Assembly: GCA_944326445.1 (NCBI GenBank)
Contig: CALVDZ010000001.1
Coordinates: 186,001-250,000, forward strand
From: an uncultured Helicobacter sp.
GTDB taxonomy: Bacteria; Campylobacterota; Campylobacteria; Campylobacterales; Helicobacteraceae
Length of the DNA stretch: 64,000 nucleotides
Direction: 5' to 3'
Positions 27,098 to 36,776 of this stretch are shown piece after piece (positions within the stretch are counted from its first letter, which is position 1; every line of letters begins with the position of its first letter). The notes beneath the pieces are model-generated. The model was not told the origin of the DNA. It ran no database searches and was given only the letters and a program-made list of their open reading frames with translations. Made by a program: the position numbers and the translations under genes.

Positions 27098-28341
27098 ATG
27101 ATCACAATCAAAAATCTACGGATTGAGGACATTACACAGGGGCGTTTGGCGGGATGGTCGCGCGTGGTCGCTGATATCGATGTGGAGCATATCCCAAACC
27201 CCTATCACGATGAAGGCAACAAAATCTGGTTTGCCACGCGCACACAGGATAAGCATATGCTCTCGCACAGCTACGATGCGTTTTTGTTAATCCCACTCTA
27301 TATCGCCATGACTCACAAGCAAGACTTGCACATTTGTGGCAAAGTCTCCAAACGCTTGTATAAAAATATCACGACTTATGTCCAAAGCATTCTTTGTGAT
27401 TTTTCAGACAAACTCTCCAAAGTCAAAGTATCCGTCGATGGGTTTAGCGATGTGGATTCTCATACGGGGGGGGGGGAATTATAGGCACAAGCTTTTCGTG
27501 TGGGATAGATTCACTAAGCACGATTTATGATCACTATGCCAAGCAAGAAGATCCAGACTACAAAATAAACGCGCTATTTCTCTTTGACTGCGGGGCGTAT
27601 GGACACTATCGACTTCCCGATACACACCAAAAATACCTCTATGAATACCAATCCAACAAACCAATGGCAGATGAGCTCCACCTCCCCATATACCAAGTGA
27701 TCTCCAACATCCACGCTTTCCCACGCAGTATGGAATGGGGCGGTCATGGGTTTAATGCTGGTGCATGGGGGATACTTGCCACAAGCTCGTGTATGCTAAG
27801 CCTTCAAGGGACGCTCAAAAGGTATTATATACCTAGCGCCCTTGGTTATGAGGAGATAAAGGCCTTTGGCAAGCATTACAGGGACTATGATATGGCGTGC
27901 TTTTGTGAATCCTATCTCGTGCCGCTACTAAGCACCGAGTCGCTTGAACTCATCGTCGATGGCTGCCAATACAAGCGCACACAAAAAACCCAAAACATTG
28001 CAGAATGGGAGTTTGCTAGAGCGCATCTCAATCTCGCGTGCAAAAGAGATGGGATAAACTGCGGATACTGCTGGAAATGTATGCGCACGCTCTGCGCACT
28101 AGAGGCTATGGGCAAGCTCGAGGAGTTTCAATCCATCTTTAACCTATCAGCCTATCGCAAATACGCGTTTTTAAACAAATGCCGCGTGCGCTGCGAGCAG
28201 GCAAGCAATCCGTTTTCTAAAGACATCATAGAATGCTATGAGGCACATGGCTATGCTGTGCCATCGCTGCTCTTTGCGAGGGCGTATCTCTTCGCACGCA
28301 AATGCGCGGGGTTTGTGAAACGAAAAATACTCAAAAAGTAG
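27098..28341 (+). CDS. phase-variable PP-loop-like protein, currently out of frame
   Basis: Two frames joined at a G11 tract (27466-27476). The first runs from ATG 27098 (after AAGGAG) and stops at TAG 27482, 126 codons into the gene. The downstream frame resumes directly after the tract as IIGTSFSCGIDSLSTIY and continues to 28341. One more G (or two fewer) would give a ~414-aa protein. SCGIDS resembles the PP-loop of N-type ATP pyrophosphatases, and CGYCWKCMRT resembles a metal site as in QueC-like enzymes, so ATP-dependent amidation or thiolation of a small molecule or sugar is possible. This is inference. The gene is probably a phase-variable surface or metabolite-modifying enzyme. Confidence 0.75.
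27466..27476 (+). repeat. poly-G tract (G11)
   Basis: Eleven G inside the PP-loop-like gene, just before its nucleotide-binding motif. The present length puts the gene off. Length 12 or 9 would restore the frame. Confidence 0.92.
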
Positions 28342-28437
28342 GGGTTTTGTAAAAAAATTTGTTACTTTTTGGCTATGTTTGGCTATAGATTCTATAAATC
28401 TTTTGGGATTTTAAGCAAACTCACACATTTTGCCCCC

Positions 28438-28443
28438 TATAAT
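28438..28443 (+). promoter_or_regulatory. -10 box upstream of the formate dehydrogenase operon
   Basis: TATAAT about 95 nt before the first gene of the operon. The intervening leader has no ORF that I can support. Confidence 0.5.
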
Positions 28444-28536
28444 GCAGGCAGATGAGCCCTACAATCACATGCGCAGGCCACGCGCAGGGCTCAAAAGCAA
28501 AAAGAAACAAACGACAAATCACTATAAGGTTTATAG

Positions 28537-30246
28537 ATGTCTAGCCACGCACCAGAGCACACCACAGCCCACACCCCAGAGATCGTGCGATCTCACGCCA
28601 CGCAGTCAAATATTTCAGAATCTCACGCTACACAATCCCACATTTTAGAATCCAACACTGCGCATTCTCCCGCCAATCCTTACGCGGATTTTCTTAGCGC
28701 GCAGATATTTTCTAAAGAGCAGCTAGAAATCCTAAACGAAGTCAATGAGACGCGCCTAGATTTCGCACCCCTGCAGAGCACTAAGACGATGATTATCGCG
28801 CCCAAAATCGCAGTGGTGGGCAGTGGGGAGATTGCGCAGGAGTTTTTGCACACACTCTCTGAATCTACCCAAACCCGCGGATTAGAGGATTGCGAGATTT
28901 TTGCGGTGCTGCCAGAGAGCTTTGTAGGGCTCAATGGCTCTTTGGGGCATTTTAGTATCCTCTATACCCAAGATTCTCAAACCCTTAGCTTAGAAGTCGC
29001 GCAAGTGGTGTTTTTCACCAAATTTGCGAATGTGCAGCACTCTAAAGGCGTGCATTGGGTGAATGAATACCATAGCCCAAAAGAACTTTTAGAATCTCTG
29101 CATAGCTTTATAGGCGCATATAGCTACACAAGCTCTATTGTCTTTAGCCCTAGTCTTTGTGAGTTTTGGCATCGCCGTCCTAAGAGCCAAAAGAGCAGTG
29201 AGGGTGTGGGCGATAGCGGGTATTGCCACAAGTGCAGTGATGTGTGCCAGAGTTTTGGGGTTTTTAGAGAGGACAAAAAGGGCGAGATCGTGCTCAGTAG
29301 CCCTGATTGTATAGCGTGTGGGGATTGTGTGAGTGTATGCCCCACGGGCGCGCTGCAGCGAGAGAGCGAGAGTTTAGAATCCCTCACCTACCAAGCCCAG
29401 ATGTATAAGGGCTCTATCCCTATCCTGCACGCCCAAGCACACGCGCCAGAAGTGATCGCCGCGCTCAAAGCCTCTCCAAACCCCCACGCCCTGCCCTTTG
29501 TGCTAGGGCAGCCCCATATCCTCAATGCCACCTCGCTGCTTAGCATAGTCCAAGAAAGCGGAGCGAGCGTGATCGTGTATGCCCAGCCCTCTAGCTATGT
29601 GCGCGAGGGAGTGGATTCACTAAATGCGCTAAGCGAAGCGGTGTTTGGCACTAAATGCGTGTTGCTTGCGCACGATGAGGCGGGATTGCGCGCGTGCTTG
29701 CAGGAGGCGTGCGTGCTGGATTGTGTGCATTACACCTACACGCCTCGCGCCGATGAGGGGGCAAAGGAGATATTTTCACAACGCGCGTATGCGTGGGTGA
29801 GAGGCGGGGCGTTTGGGCGCGTGAGTATGCAGCATAGCGGCAATGTGCTTATAGATTCACAAAAATGCACCTTATGCCTTAGCTGTGTAGATGCGTGCAA
29901 CACCAAGGCGCTCATTAATGAGGGCTCTAGCTTTAGCCTGCTCTTTAAGCAATCGCTCTGCACGGGTTGTGGGTATTGTGCTGATACTTGTGCCGAGCAA
30001 GTCATACGCATAGAATCTAATGTGCTTGATGCGCAATCTGAGAGCTTTGCCTATGAGCAAAAAGCCTATGATGAGCCCTTTAAATGCGTGGAATGTGGCA
30101 AGGTTTTTGCTACGACAAAATCGATTAAAAAGATAAAAGATATTTTACTTCCCACTATGGCGGGCGATATTATCAAGCAAAGGGGCTTAGAATGCTGCGG
30201 GGATTGCAAAATCAAGCTCATCTTTGGTCCCAAAGATCATACATAA
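28537..30246 (+). CDS. multi-cluster 4Fe-4S ferredoxin-type protein of the fdh operon
   Basis: A 569-aa cytoplasmic protein with several cysteine motifs. One is CHKCSDVCQSFG near 228. CIACGDCVSVCP follows near 262. CTLCLSCVDACN and CTGCGYCADTCA lie near 447 and 480. CVECGK and CCGDCK pairs are at the C-terminus. Similar proteins sit next to fdh genes in Campylobacter and Wolinella, where a role in formate dehydrogenase maturation or electron transfer is suspected but not proven. The first ~45 residues are Ser/His/Thr-rich with imperfect repeats. AAGG lies 9 nt before the ATG. It is followed by a TorD-like chaperone after 9 nt. Confidence 0.82.
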   Translation: MSSHAPEHTTAHTPEIVRSHATQSNISESHATQSHILESNTAHSPANPYADFLSAQIFSKEQLEILNEVNETRLDFAPLQSTKTMIIAPKIAVVGSGEIAQEFLHTLSESTQTRGLEDCEIFAVLPESFVGLNGSLGHFSILYTQDSQTLSLEVAQVVFFTKFANVQHSKGVHWVNEYHSPKELLESLHSFIGAYSYTSSIVFSPSLCEFWHRRPKSQKSSEGVGDSGYCHKCSDVCQSFGVFREDKKGEIVLSSPDCIACGDCVSVCPTGALQRESESLESLTYQAQMYKGSIPILHAQAHAPEVIAALKASPNPHALPFVLGQPHILNATSLLSIVQESGASVIVYAQPSSYVREGVDSLNALSEAVFGTKCVLLAHDEAGLRACLQEACVLDCVHYTYTPRADEGAKEIFSQRAYAWVRGGAFGRVSMQHSGNVLIDSQKCTLCLSCVDACNTKALINEGSSFSLLFKQSLCTGCGYCADTCAEQVIRIESNVLDAQSESFAYEQKAYDEPFKCVECGKVFATTKSIKKIKDILLPTMAGDIIKQRGLECCGDCKIKLIFGPKDHT

Positions 30247-30255
30247 AGGAAAAAT

Positions 30256-30927
30256 ATGCAAGCAGCAAATGCACTCTACCAAGCGCGCGCTTTGTATTAT
30301 GATTTTTTTGCAGGATTTTTCCTCTATGAGCTCGTGGGTGTGCGCAAAGATTTGTTTTTAGAGCAGATTGACATCTTAGCCACTTCGCCTATTAATGAGT
30401 CCGATGGCGAGTATTTTGCTATGCTTAGAGCCTATATCGCTAAGAGCGATTCTAAAGAGATTTTGCGAGAATACACACAGACTTTTAACCTCCCCTTTAG
30501 CGCACAGAATCTGCCCACACAGGAGAGAAGCAAACAAGGGGGCAAAAAGTCCAAAAAGCCTAAAATCCCAAATCCCCAAATCTTTCTCTACCTCTCGCAT
30601 TATCTCGAGGGCTGCCTCAATGGCGAGAGTTTGCTAAGAGTGCGCACGCTTGTCAAAAAGACGCATTTTCGTCTCAATACACAGGAGTTCAAAGAGAGCG
30701 AGGAGCATTTTGGCTTTTTACTTTTGCTTATGCGCCATTTGCTCCAAGATTTAGACAAGCTAGCAGAGAATGAGCAGCTCACTAGAGAGCTTTTCACCCA
30801 AGCCATTGCGCCTATGGGGCTGGCTATCGCCGAGGCGTTGGCTAAGAGAGAGGATTTGGTGTGCTACCACCTCGTGGGCTTGCTGCTCGGGAGTTTTTTA
30901 GCCCTCGAGGGGCATATCAACTCATAG
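30256..30927 (+). CDS. TorD/NarJ-family chaperone
   Basis: A 223-aa all-helical protein with the TorD pattern: ALYQARALYYDFFAGFFLYE at the start, a proline-containing middle, and a Leu-rich C-terminus (HLVGLLLGSFLALEG). Members bind the Tat signal of a molybdoenzyme and help insert the cofactor. Here the client is very probably FdhA. It lies directly upstream of the Tat-signal protein and fdhA. Confidence 0.82.
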   Translation: MQAANALYQARALYYDFFAGFFLYELVGVRKDLFLEQIDILATSPINESDGEYFAMLRAYIAKSDSKEILREYTQTFNLPFSAQNLPTQERSKQGGKKSKKPKIPNPQIFLYLSHYLEGCLNGESLLRVRTLVKKTHFRLNTQEFKESEEHFGFLLLLMRHLLQDLDKLAENEQLTRELFTQAIAPMGLAIAEALAKREDLVCYHLVGLLLGSFLALEGHINS

Positions 30928-31010
30928 AATCTATGGCGGTATTTCCACGCAAGTCTTTAGCCCTAAAGATTGGCGTGGGAGTATCCCAAATTTTTCACAA
31001 GGAGGCAAAT

Positions 31011-31232
31011 ATGTCTAGTGCGCAAGAGAGCAATGTGCATAGCTCCCGCCGCTCGTTTGTCAAAACCGCAGCGCTCGGGGGCGCAGTCGTGGCAGTAGGC
31101 TCTGTCGCCTTAGGCGGGTGTTCTGGAGAGCACAAACAAAAGGAAGTCATAAAGGGCAAGAGCAAGAAGCAAGAGGTGTTGTATCGGAGTGATACGAAGT
31201 ATTGGCAGGAATATTTTTCCGTCGCCAAATAG
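31011..31232 (+). CDS. formate dehydrogenase-associated Tat-signal protein
   Basis: A 73-aa protein with a twin-arginine signal (SSRRSFVKTAALGGAVVAVG) followed by LGGCSG, which may be a lipobox, and a short conserved tail ending YWQEYFSVAK. Such small proteins precede fdhA in Campylobacter and related genomes (formate_TAT family). The role is unknown. ATG 31011 is fixed by AAGGAGG at 30999-31005. Confidence 0.85.
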   Translation: MSSAQESNVHSSRRSFVKTAALGGAVVAVGSVALGGCSGEHKQKEVIKGKSKKQEVLYRSDTKYWQEYFSVAK

Positions 31233-31234
31233 TG

Positions 31235-31356
31235 AAATTCGGCTTGCACGCAATCTTTAAATGAGTGCGGCGGCTCGGCTTGGTCACTTACGCCTAGTAA
31301 GCTCCCTTCGCCTCGCCTTGCGCAACATTTAAATCTTACGCACAATCCTAGAATTT
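31235..31356. repeat. R2 palindromic element, 122 bp
   Basis: Starts AAATTCGGCTTGCACGCAAT and ends CACAATCCTAGAATTT, so the termini are inverted (AAATTC/GAATTT). The central hairpin is CTTAC-GCCTA-GTAAG (31287-31301) between TCA and CTCC boxes. It is near-identical to the copy at 39317-39438, but the central stem differs on both sides. Confidence 0.9.
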
Positions 31357-31500
31357 CTGGCAAGCCTTGATAAGATTCTCTAAAGTAGCAGATTCTGAAT
31401 CTATGGCTTTAGATTCTAAAAATGTGGGTTTGGAATCTAGAATCTGAGCTTTTATGAGATTCCGAATCCGCTTGAGATTCCACGCTTGGCTTGCCCCTTG

Positions 31501-31621
31501 GCATTCTAGGATTTGAGATGAGAAATCGGGGTTGTGCAGTCGCGAACGAGGAGATAAGACTGGAGCGTCTATCGACGAAGTGAGCGACAAACTCCACGAT
31601 TTATCGCTCAAAGCCGAATGC
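31501..31621 (-). repeat. R2 palindromic element, 121 bp, variant arms
   Basis: Read on the minus strand it starts GCATTCGGCTTTGAGCGATA and ends CTCAAATCCTAGAATGC. Termini are inverted (GCATTC/GAATGC). The central hairpin is CGTC-GATA-GACG, between CACTT and CTCC. It shares ATTCGGCTT and AAATCCTAGAAT with the other R2 copies. Its ends match the copy inside guaA at 48860-48980. The ~145 bp between the two R2 copies here is AGATTCT-rich, with no gene. Confidence 0.85.
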
Positions 31622-31664
31622 CCTGTATGAGAGAATCTGAATTAACTTAAAAAAAGGAGAAGTA

Positions 31665-34484
31665 ATGAGTGAAGCAAATCCAAAACGCAACGCCCGTCGC
31701 TCATTCCTCAAGCTCTCTGCCCTCGCGTCAGTAGCGGGCGTGGGCAGTGCTTTTGGCAATGATAGCGAGCGCGTATTGCGTCCAGCAAGTGAGGCGGAGC
31801 TAAAGGAGCAATATCCTGATGCAAAACGTGTAAAAACGATATGCACACACTGCTCTGTGGGCTGTGGCATCATCGCAGAAGTCAAAGACGGCGTGTGGGT
31901 GCGCCAAGAAGTGGCACAAGATCACCCAATCTCTCAAGGTGGGCACTGCTGCAAGGGTGCGGATCTTATCGATAGAGCAAGGAGTGAGACACGACTTCGT
32001 TATCCTATCCAAAAGGTAAATGGAGAGTGGCAGCGCACTACTTGGGATTCTGCGATGGATAGCATATCTAAGCAATTGCTCCAAATCCGCGAGGAGAGCG
32101 GGCCTGATGCGGTGATGTTTTTAGGAAGTGCGAAATGCTCCAATGAGCAAAGCTACTACATTAGGAAGTTTGCAGCGTTTTTTGGGACAAACAACATAGA
32201 TCATTGCGCGAGAGTTTGACATTCCCCTACAGTTGCCGGTGTGGCAAATACATTTGGATATGGCGGGATGACAAATCACTTAGGCGATATGATGTTTTCA
32301 AAGTTTATCCTCATCATCGGGGCAAATCCTGCGGTAAATCACCCCGTATCGATGGTGCATATCCTGCGCGCCAAGGAGCGAGGGGCTAAAATCGTAGTAG
32401 TCGATCCGCACTTTAGCAAAACTGCGGCAAAATCTGATGAATACCTCAGAATCCGCAGCGGGACGGATATAGCCTTTATCTATGGTATGTTGCACCATAT
32501 CATCGAGAAAAAGCTCTATGATGAGCAATTCCTCAAAGATCGCGTGTATGGCTATGAGGAAGTGATGAAAGAGGCAAAAAAATTCACGCCCGAAGAAGCG
32601 AGCGATGTAACGGGTATCCCTGCTGATACGATCCGACGCATTGCCGAGGAGATGGCAGCTGCCAAACCCGCCACTGCGATATGGAATCAAGGGCTTACCC
32701 AGCACACAGTCGGGACTTCCAACACGCGAATCGTGCCCATATTGCAAATGTTTTTGGGTAATATTGGCAAAAATGGTGGCGGCGTGAATATCCTTAGGGG
32801 GCACGATAATGTGCAGGGCGCCTCGGATATGAATAACCTCGCAGATTCTCTGCCCGGATATTATGGCTTGGGCGAGCCTGCTTGGCGGCATTTTTGTAAG
32901 CATTGGGGTGTGGAATACGACTGGATGCTCTCGCGCTTTAAAAATAAAGAGATGATGGGCGCGACGGGCTTTGCGCATTCTACTTGGAAATTTGGCGTGC
33001 TTGATGAGGAAAACGCCGCAAACAACGGCGGCACAAAGCTGCGAGCACTCGTAGTCATCGGCTCTGGTATGACGACAGTTTCCTTGCTTGATTTGCAGCG
33101 CAAGGCGATGGATATGCTAGATTTGGTGGTGTTTATCGATCCTTATGTCAATGATTTGGCGATTTATAGCGATCGCAAGGACAATCTCTATGTCCTCCCT
33201 GCAGCTTCACAAATGGAGACAGCGGGCACGGTGGCAGCGACAAACCGCAGCTATCAGTGGCGTAGCAAGGTGATGGAGCCACTCTATGAATGCCGCGAAG
33301 ATCAAGATATTTTGTTTGACTTTGCCAAGCGAATGGGCTTTTTGGAGGAGTTCCAACGCAGCCTCTATGCTATCGCCAAAAAAGAAGGGCGCGATGAGTT
33401 TATATGGCCTGATGATGCTAATACCGAGCTTACGCAAAGTATCCGCAGCATAGGCTTACAAGGTATGAGTCCTAAACGCCTCAAAGCGCACCAAGAAAAT
33501 TGGCATATGTTTGATAAGGTGACGCTTGAGGGCAAGGGACCATTTAAGGGCGAGTATTATGGACTGCCTTGGCCCTGCTGGAGTGATAAGCACCCCGGAA
33601 CTCCGGTAATGTATAACGATAGCATTCCTGTTATGCGCGGCGGTATGGGCTTTAGGGTAAATTGGGGCGTAACCTCGCCCGATGGCGTGAGTATGCTCTC
33701 ACCCCATAGCCTGCCAGATTCTAAAATCGCAGGGCACGCGCCTGTGAGTGCAGAAAACGCAGAATCTCTAGGTATCAAGCTCACAGACGCGGAGAAGGAA
33801 GCGGTAGCGGGCAGCACCTTTGCCCTTGGTATAGGCAATAACATCCTTGTCGAAAAGGCTCTAGAAGCGGGACTCTGCCCCTATGGCAATGGTAAGGCAC
33901 GCGCAAAAGTGTGGAATTGGTACGATCAGATTCCATTGCACAGAGAGCCGCTGCATTCTGTGCGCGGGGATTTGGTGGATAAATACCCAAGCTTCCCAGA
34001 TAAACAGAATCTCTTTAGGGCAAATATCAAATACCGCACGCGCCAAAAAGAGCGCGATTGGGTTAAGGAATTCCCCATTAATATGCTTAGCGGGCGACTT
34101 GTGGCGCATATGGGGACGGGCGCGGAGACTAGAAGTGCTAAATACCTCGCAGAAGTCCAAAGCGAGATGTTTGTAGAGATCCACCCTGATAAAGCCCTTG
34201 AGATGGATATCAAAGATGGCGATATGGTGTGGATCTATGGCACGATGGATACGCGAATTTTAGTGAAAGCTAAGCTATCTTATCGCGTGGATTACAATAG
34301 CATTTGGCTGCCGCAAAACTTCTCGGGTATGGATCAGGGCAAAAACCTCCTACACAAATACCCAGAGGGCACGCAACCCTATGCTATCGGTGAATCTGCC
34401 AATATGATTTCAAGCTATGGGTTTGACTACAACTCGGCTTGTCCCGAGACAAAATGCGGGCTTTGCCGCATAGAAAAAGCATAA
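31665..34484 (+). CDS. fdhA: formate dehydrogenase catalytic subunit, selenoprotein
   Basis: Periplasmic Mo/W-bis-MGD enzyme that oxidises formate to CO2 and feeds electrons to the menaquinone pool through FdhB and FdhC. It is 939 aa when UGA 32217-32219 is read as selenocysteine at residue 185. The context ARV-U-HSPTVAG is the family active site. The Tat signal is RRSFLKLSALASVAGVGSAFG. A 4Fe-4S site follows (CTHCSVGCGI... CCKG). FdhA C-terminal motifs run to CPETKCGLCRIEK. The two open parts on either side of UGA are in one frame. A hairpin suited to be a SECIS follows the UGA. AAGGAG precedes ATG 31665. Confidence 0.95.
32217..32247 (+). promoter_or_regulatory. UGA-Sec codon and candidate SECIS hairpin in fdhA
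   Basis: UGA at 32217-32219. 13 nt later is a stem TTGCC (32233-32237) / GGCAA (32243-32247) around the loop GGTGT. Bacterial SECIS elements sit at this distance and carry a GGU-containing apical loop that SelB binds. The hairpin is seen; the function is inferred from family. Confidence 0.75.
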
Positions 34485-34494
34485 GGGGGAGCGT

Positions 34495-35133
34495 ATGAGC
34501 GAAAATATACTAAGTGTCGGCTTGAATGACGCAGGGCACGCGCGTGTGAAGTTTTATTGCGACGATAGCAGATGTATCGACTGCCACGGGTGTGATGTAG
34601 CGTGCAAAGAGGCTCATCATCTCCCCGTGGGGATCAATCGCCGCAGAGTGGTAACGCTCAATGAGGGCATAGAGGGCGCGGAAAAATCCATATCTATCGC
34701 CTGTATGCATTGCGCTGACGCACCTTGCGCGAAAGTCTGCCCCGTGGATTGCTTTTATATCCGTGCTGATGGGATCGTGCTACACGACAAAAAAACCTGC
34801 ATAGGCTGTGGATACTGCCTCTATGCCTGCCCATTTGGCGCGCCGCAATTCCCCAAATCCGATGTGTTTGGCTCAAGAGGCTCGATGGATAAATGCACAT
34901 TTTGCGCTGGCGGTCCCGAGGAAACACATAGTGAAGAGGAGATGAAGCTCTATGGACAAAACAGAATCGCTGAAGGCAAAGTGCCTGCGTGTGCGGCGAT
35001 GTGCTCGACTAAGGCATTGCTCGCTGGTGGCAGCGATGATGTGAGTGCCATCATCAGGGAGAGGACACTACACAAAGGCGAGGGCGCACCAAAGATCCCC
35101 TATACTTGGAAAAAAGCCTATGGCGACTCATAA
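34495..35133 (+). CDS. fdhB: formate dehydrogenase iron-sulfur subunit
   Basis: A 212-aa four-cluster ferredoxin-like subunit that passes electrons from FdhA to FdhC. Cysteine groups are CIDCHGCDVACK, CMHCADAPCAKVCP, CIGCGYCLYACPFG and CTFC..., with a late CAAMC. It has no Tat signal and is presumably co-exported with FdhA. It starts 10 nt after fdhA. Confidence 0.95.
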   Translation: MSENILSVGLNDAGHARVKFYCDDSRCIDCHGCDVACKEAHHLPVGINRRRVVTLNEGIEGAEKSISIACMHCADAPCAKVCPVDCFYIRADGIVLHDKKTCIGCGYCLYACPFGAPQFPKSDVFGSRGSMDKCTFCAGGPEETHSEEEMKLYGQNRIAEGKVPACAAMCSTKALLAGGSDDVSAIIRERTLHKGEGAPKIPYTWKKAYGDS

Positions 35134-35142
35134 GGAGGCGCG

Positions 35143-36168
35143 ATGAAAGCAATACTACGATTAGGGTTTGTCTTAGCCCTAGGCTGTGGAGCACTCCTCG
35201 CTGCCCCAAATGATAGCTATGATATGGAGCAAAAGGGCGAGGTGGATATGTCTTATAACAAACATATCTATGGCACGCCACAGATTGAGGCTATCAAGAA
35301 TTGGGGGCTTGGCACACAGAGTGCGGGCGTGATAGAGGGAAGCGTCATAGAGGGCAAGGGTGGCAGTATCGAGCCCCTCACTATGGGAGAGCCCATCGGG
35401 GGGATTCGCGGCTGGAATGGCTTGGGCGAGCTTTTTACGATGCTGCAAGAAAAATACTTTGCCATTATTTTCTTATGTGTGCTGTTGTTTGTGCCATTGG
35501 CGTTTTTTGGGCATTACAAAATTATCGGTGCGCGCAAATACAACCACCACAACAAGCTGCAAGTCTTTAGCAAATACAATATCATCGTGCATTGGTTTGC
35601 TGCCCTGCCCTTTGTGCTTATTTGTATCACGGGGCTTATGATGATTTTTGGCGACAAGCTCGGTGGCGGTGCGCTCATTAGGTTTGCGCGGGATTTGCAC
35701 GGGCTTAGCACGATTGTGTTTGTAGTGTTTGGGTTTTTGATGTTTTTGATGTGGGTTAAGGACTGCTTGCCACGCAGCTATGATATCAAGTGGTTTATGA
35801 TAATGGGCGGCTACCTTGATAAGCAAAATCGCATTATCCCCGCGCACAAATTCAATGCTGGGCAAAAGATGTGGTTTTGGCTCGCGACCCTTGGCGGCGG
35901 CGTGATGGCATTTACCGGCGCGCTGATGTTTTTCCAATGCACCGATATCAACACCCTGCGCCTCGTGGCTATCGTGCATAATGTCCTAGGCTTTGGCGTC
36001 ATAGCCCTACTCATCACGCATATTTATATGGCTGCCTTTGCTATCGAAGGCGCGATGGAGGCTATCATCAATGGGCGTATGGGCGAGGAAGAGCTCTCAA
36101 TGCTCCATAGCGTGTATTATGAGGAGCTAAAGGCAAAGGGCAAGCTAGATTCTATGCGCGTGGGATAG
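35143..36168 (+). CDS. fdhC: formate dehydrogenase cytochrome b subunit
   Basis: A 341-aa membrane subunit that anchors FdhAB on the periplasmic side and reduces menaquinone. An N-terminal signal-like segment (LRLGFVLALGCGALLAA) and an extra periplasmic stretch (~25-105) precede four transmembrane helices. Candidate haem-ligand histidines are in NIIVHWFAALPFV, ARDLHGL and IVHNVLGF/LITHIYM. AAGGAGG precedes the ATG. Confidence 0.94.
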   Translation: MKAILRLGFVLALGCGALLAAPNDSYDMEQKGEVDMSYNKHIYGTPQIEAIKNWGLGTQSAGVIEGSVIEGKGGSIEPLTMGEPIGGIRGWNGLGELFTMLQEKYFAIIFLCVLLFVPLAFFGHYKIIGARKYNHHNKLQVFSKYNIIVHWFAALPFVLICITGLMMIFGDKLGGGALIRFARDLHGLSTIVFVVFGFLMFLMWVKDCLPRSYDIKWFMIMGGYLDKQNRIIPAHKFNAGQKMWFWLATLGGGVMAFTGALMFFQCTDINTLRLVAIVHNVLGFGVIALLITHIYMAAFAIEGAMEAIINGRMGEEELSMLHSVYYEELKAKGKLDSMRVG

Positions 36169-36176
36169 GGAGTCTA

Positions 36177-36450
36177 TCCCTATTATTTCATGCAAGTTTG
36201 CTAGGGCAGACTTGCTATTGCTTGCGGGGGAGTAAATCTCCACTCGCTCCACCTGCGCGAGCATACATTACCTCTTTTTAGAATCTAGATTCAGAATTTT
36301 AAAATTTGTCCTCATAGATTCAAAAACATTAATGGATTTAGAATCTAAAAACTCCGTTTTCTAAAGAAACTTCGTTTTGTTATGAGTGATAAGAATCTTA
36401 CAGAATCCACACCGGAGCTAAGAGGGCAAGCCAAGCACAGAATCTAAAAA
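36177..36450. repeat. partial R1 repeat and R3 fragment after fdhC
   Basis: 36187-36268 has the R1 hairpin GCAAGTTTGC/GCAGACTTGC, the GGGGGAGTAAATCTCC box and GCGCGAGCATACATTA, but not the distal half. 36404-36445 matches 15890-15935 (CACACCG...AAGAGGGCAAGCCAAGC). The rest of the gap to 36776 is AT-rich and full of AGATTCT words. I see no gene in it. Confidence 0.7.
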
Positions 36451-36776
36451 TATAGAATCTATCGTAGGATTAGAATCTAGTTTCAATCTTTTAGATTCTG
36501 AGTTTGAATCTAAAAAATGAAACTAGATTCTATGTTCTCCCTAGATTTTTATGAGACTAGATTCCATAAACACCTTAGATTCTAAGCTTTGTTTCTTTTG
36601 AATCTTAGTTGGATTTTTTGGGGTGAGTTTTGAATGCTTTAAACAGTAGTGGCTGCTCCAAGCCCGCCAAATCTGCGCAATGGCTACCCGCTTTGGCCAA
36701 TTTAAGCGCAGGGCAAGTAAAAAGAGCCATCTCTATGCGTCAAAAGCCAAATGCCCACAACACAGAATCTAACACG

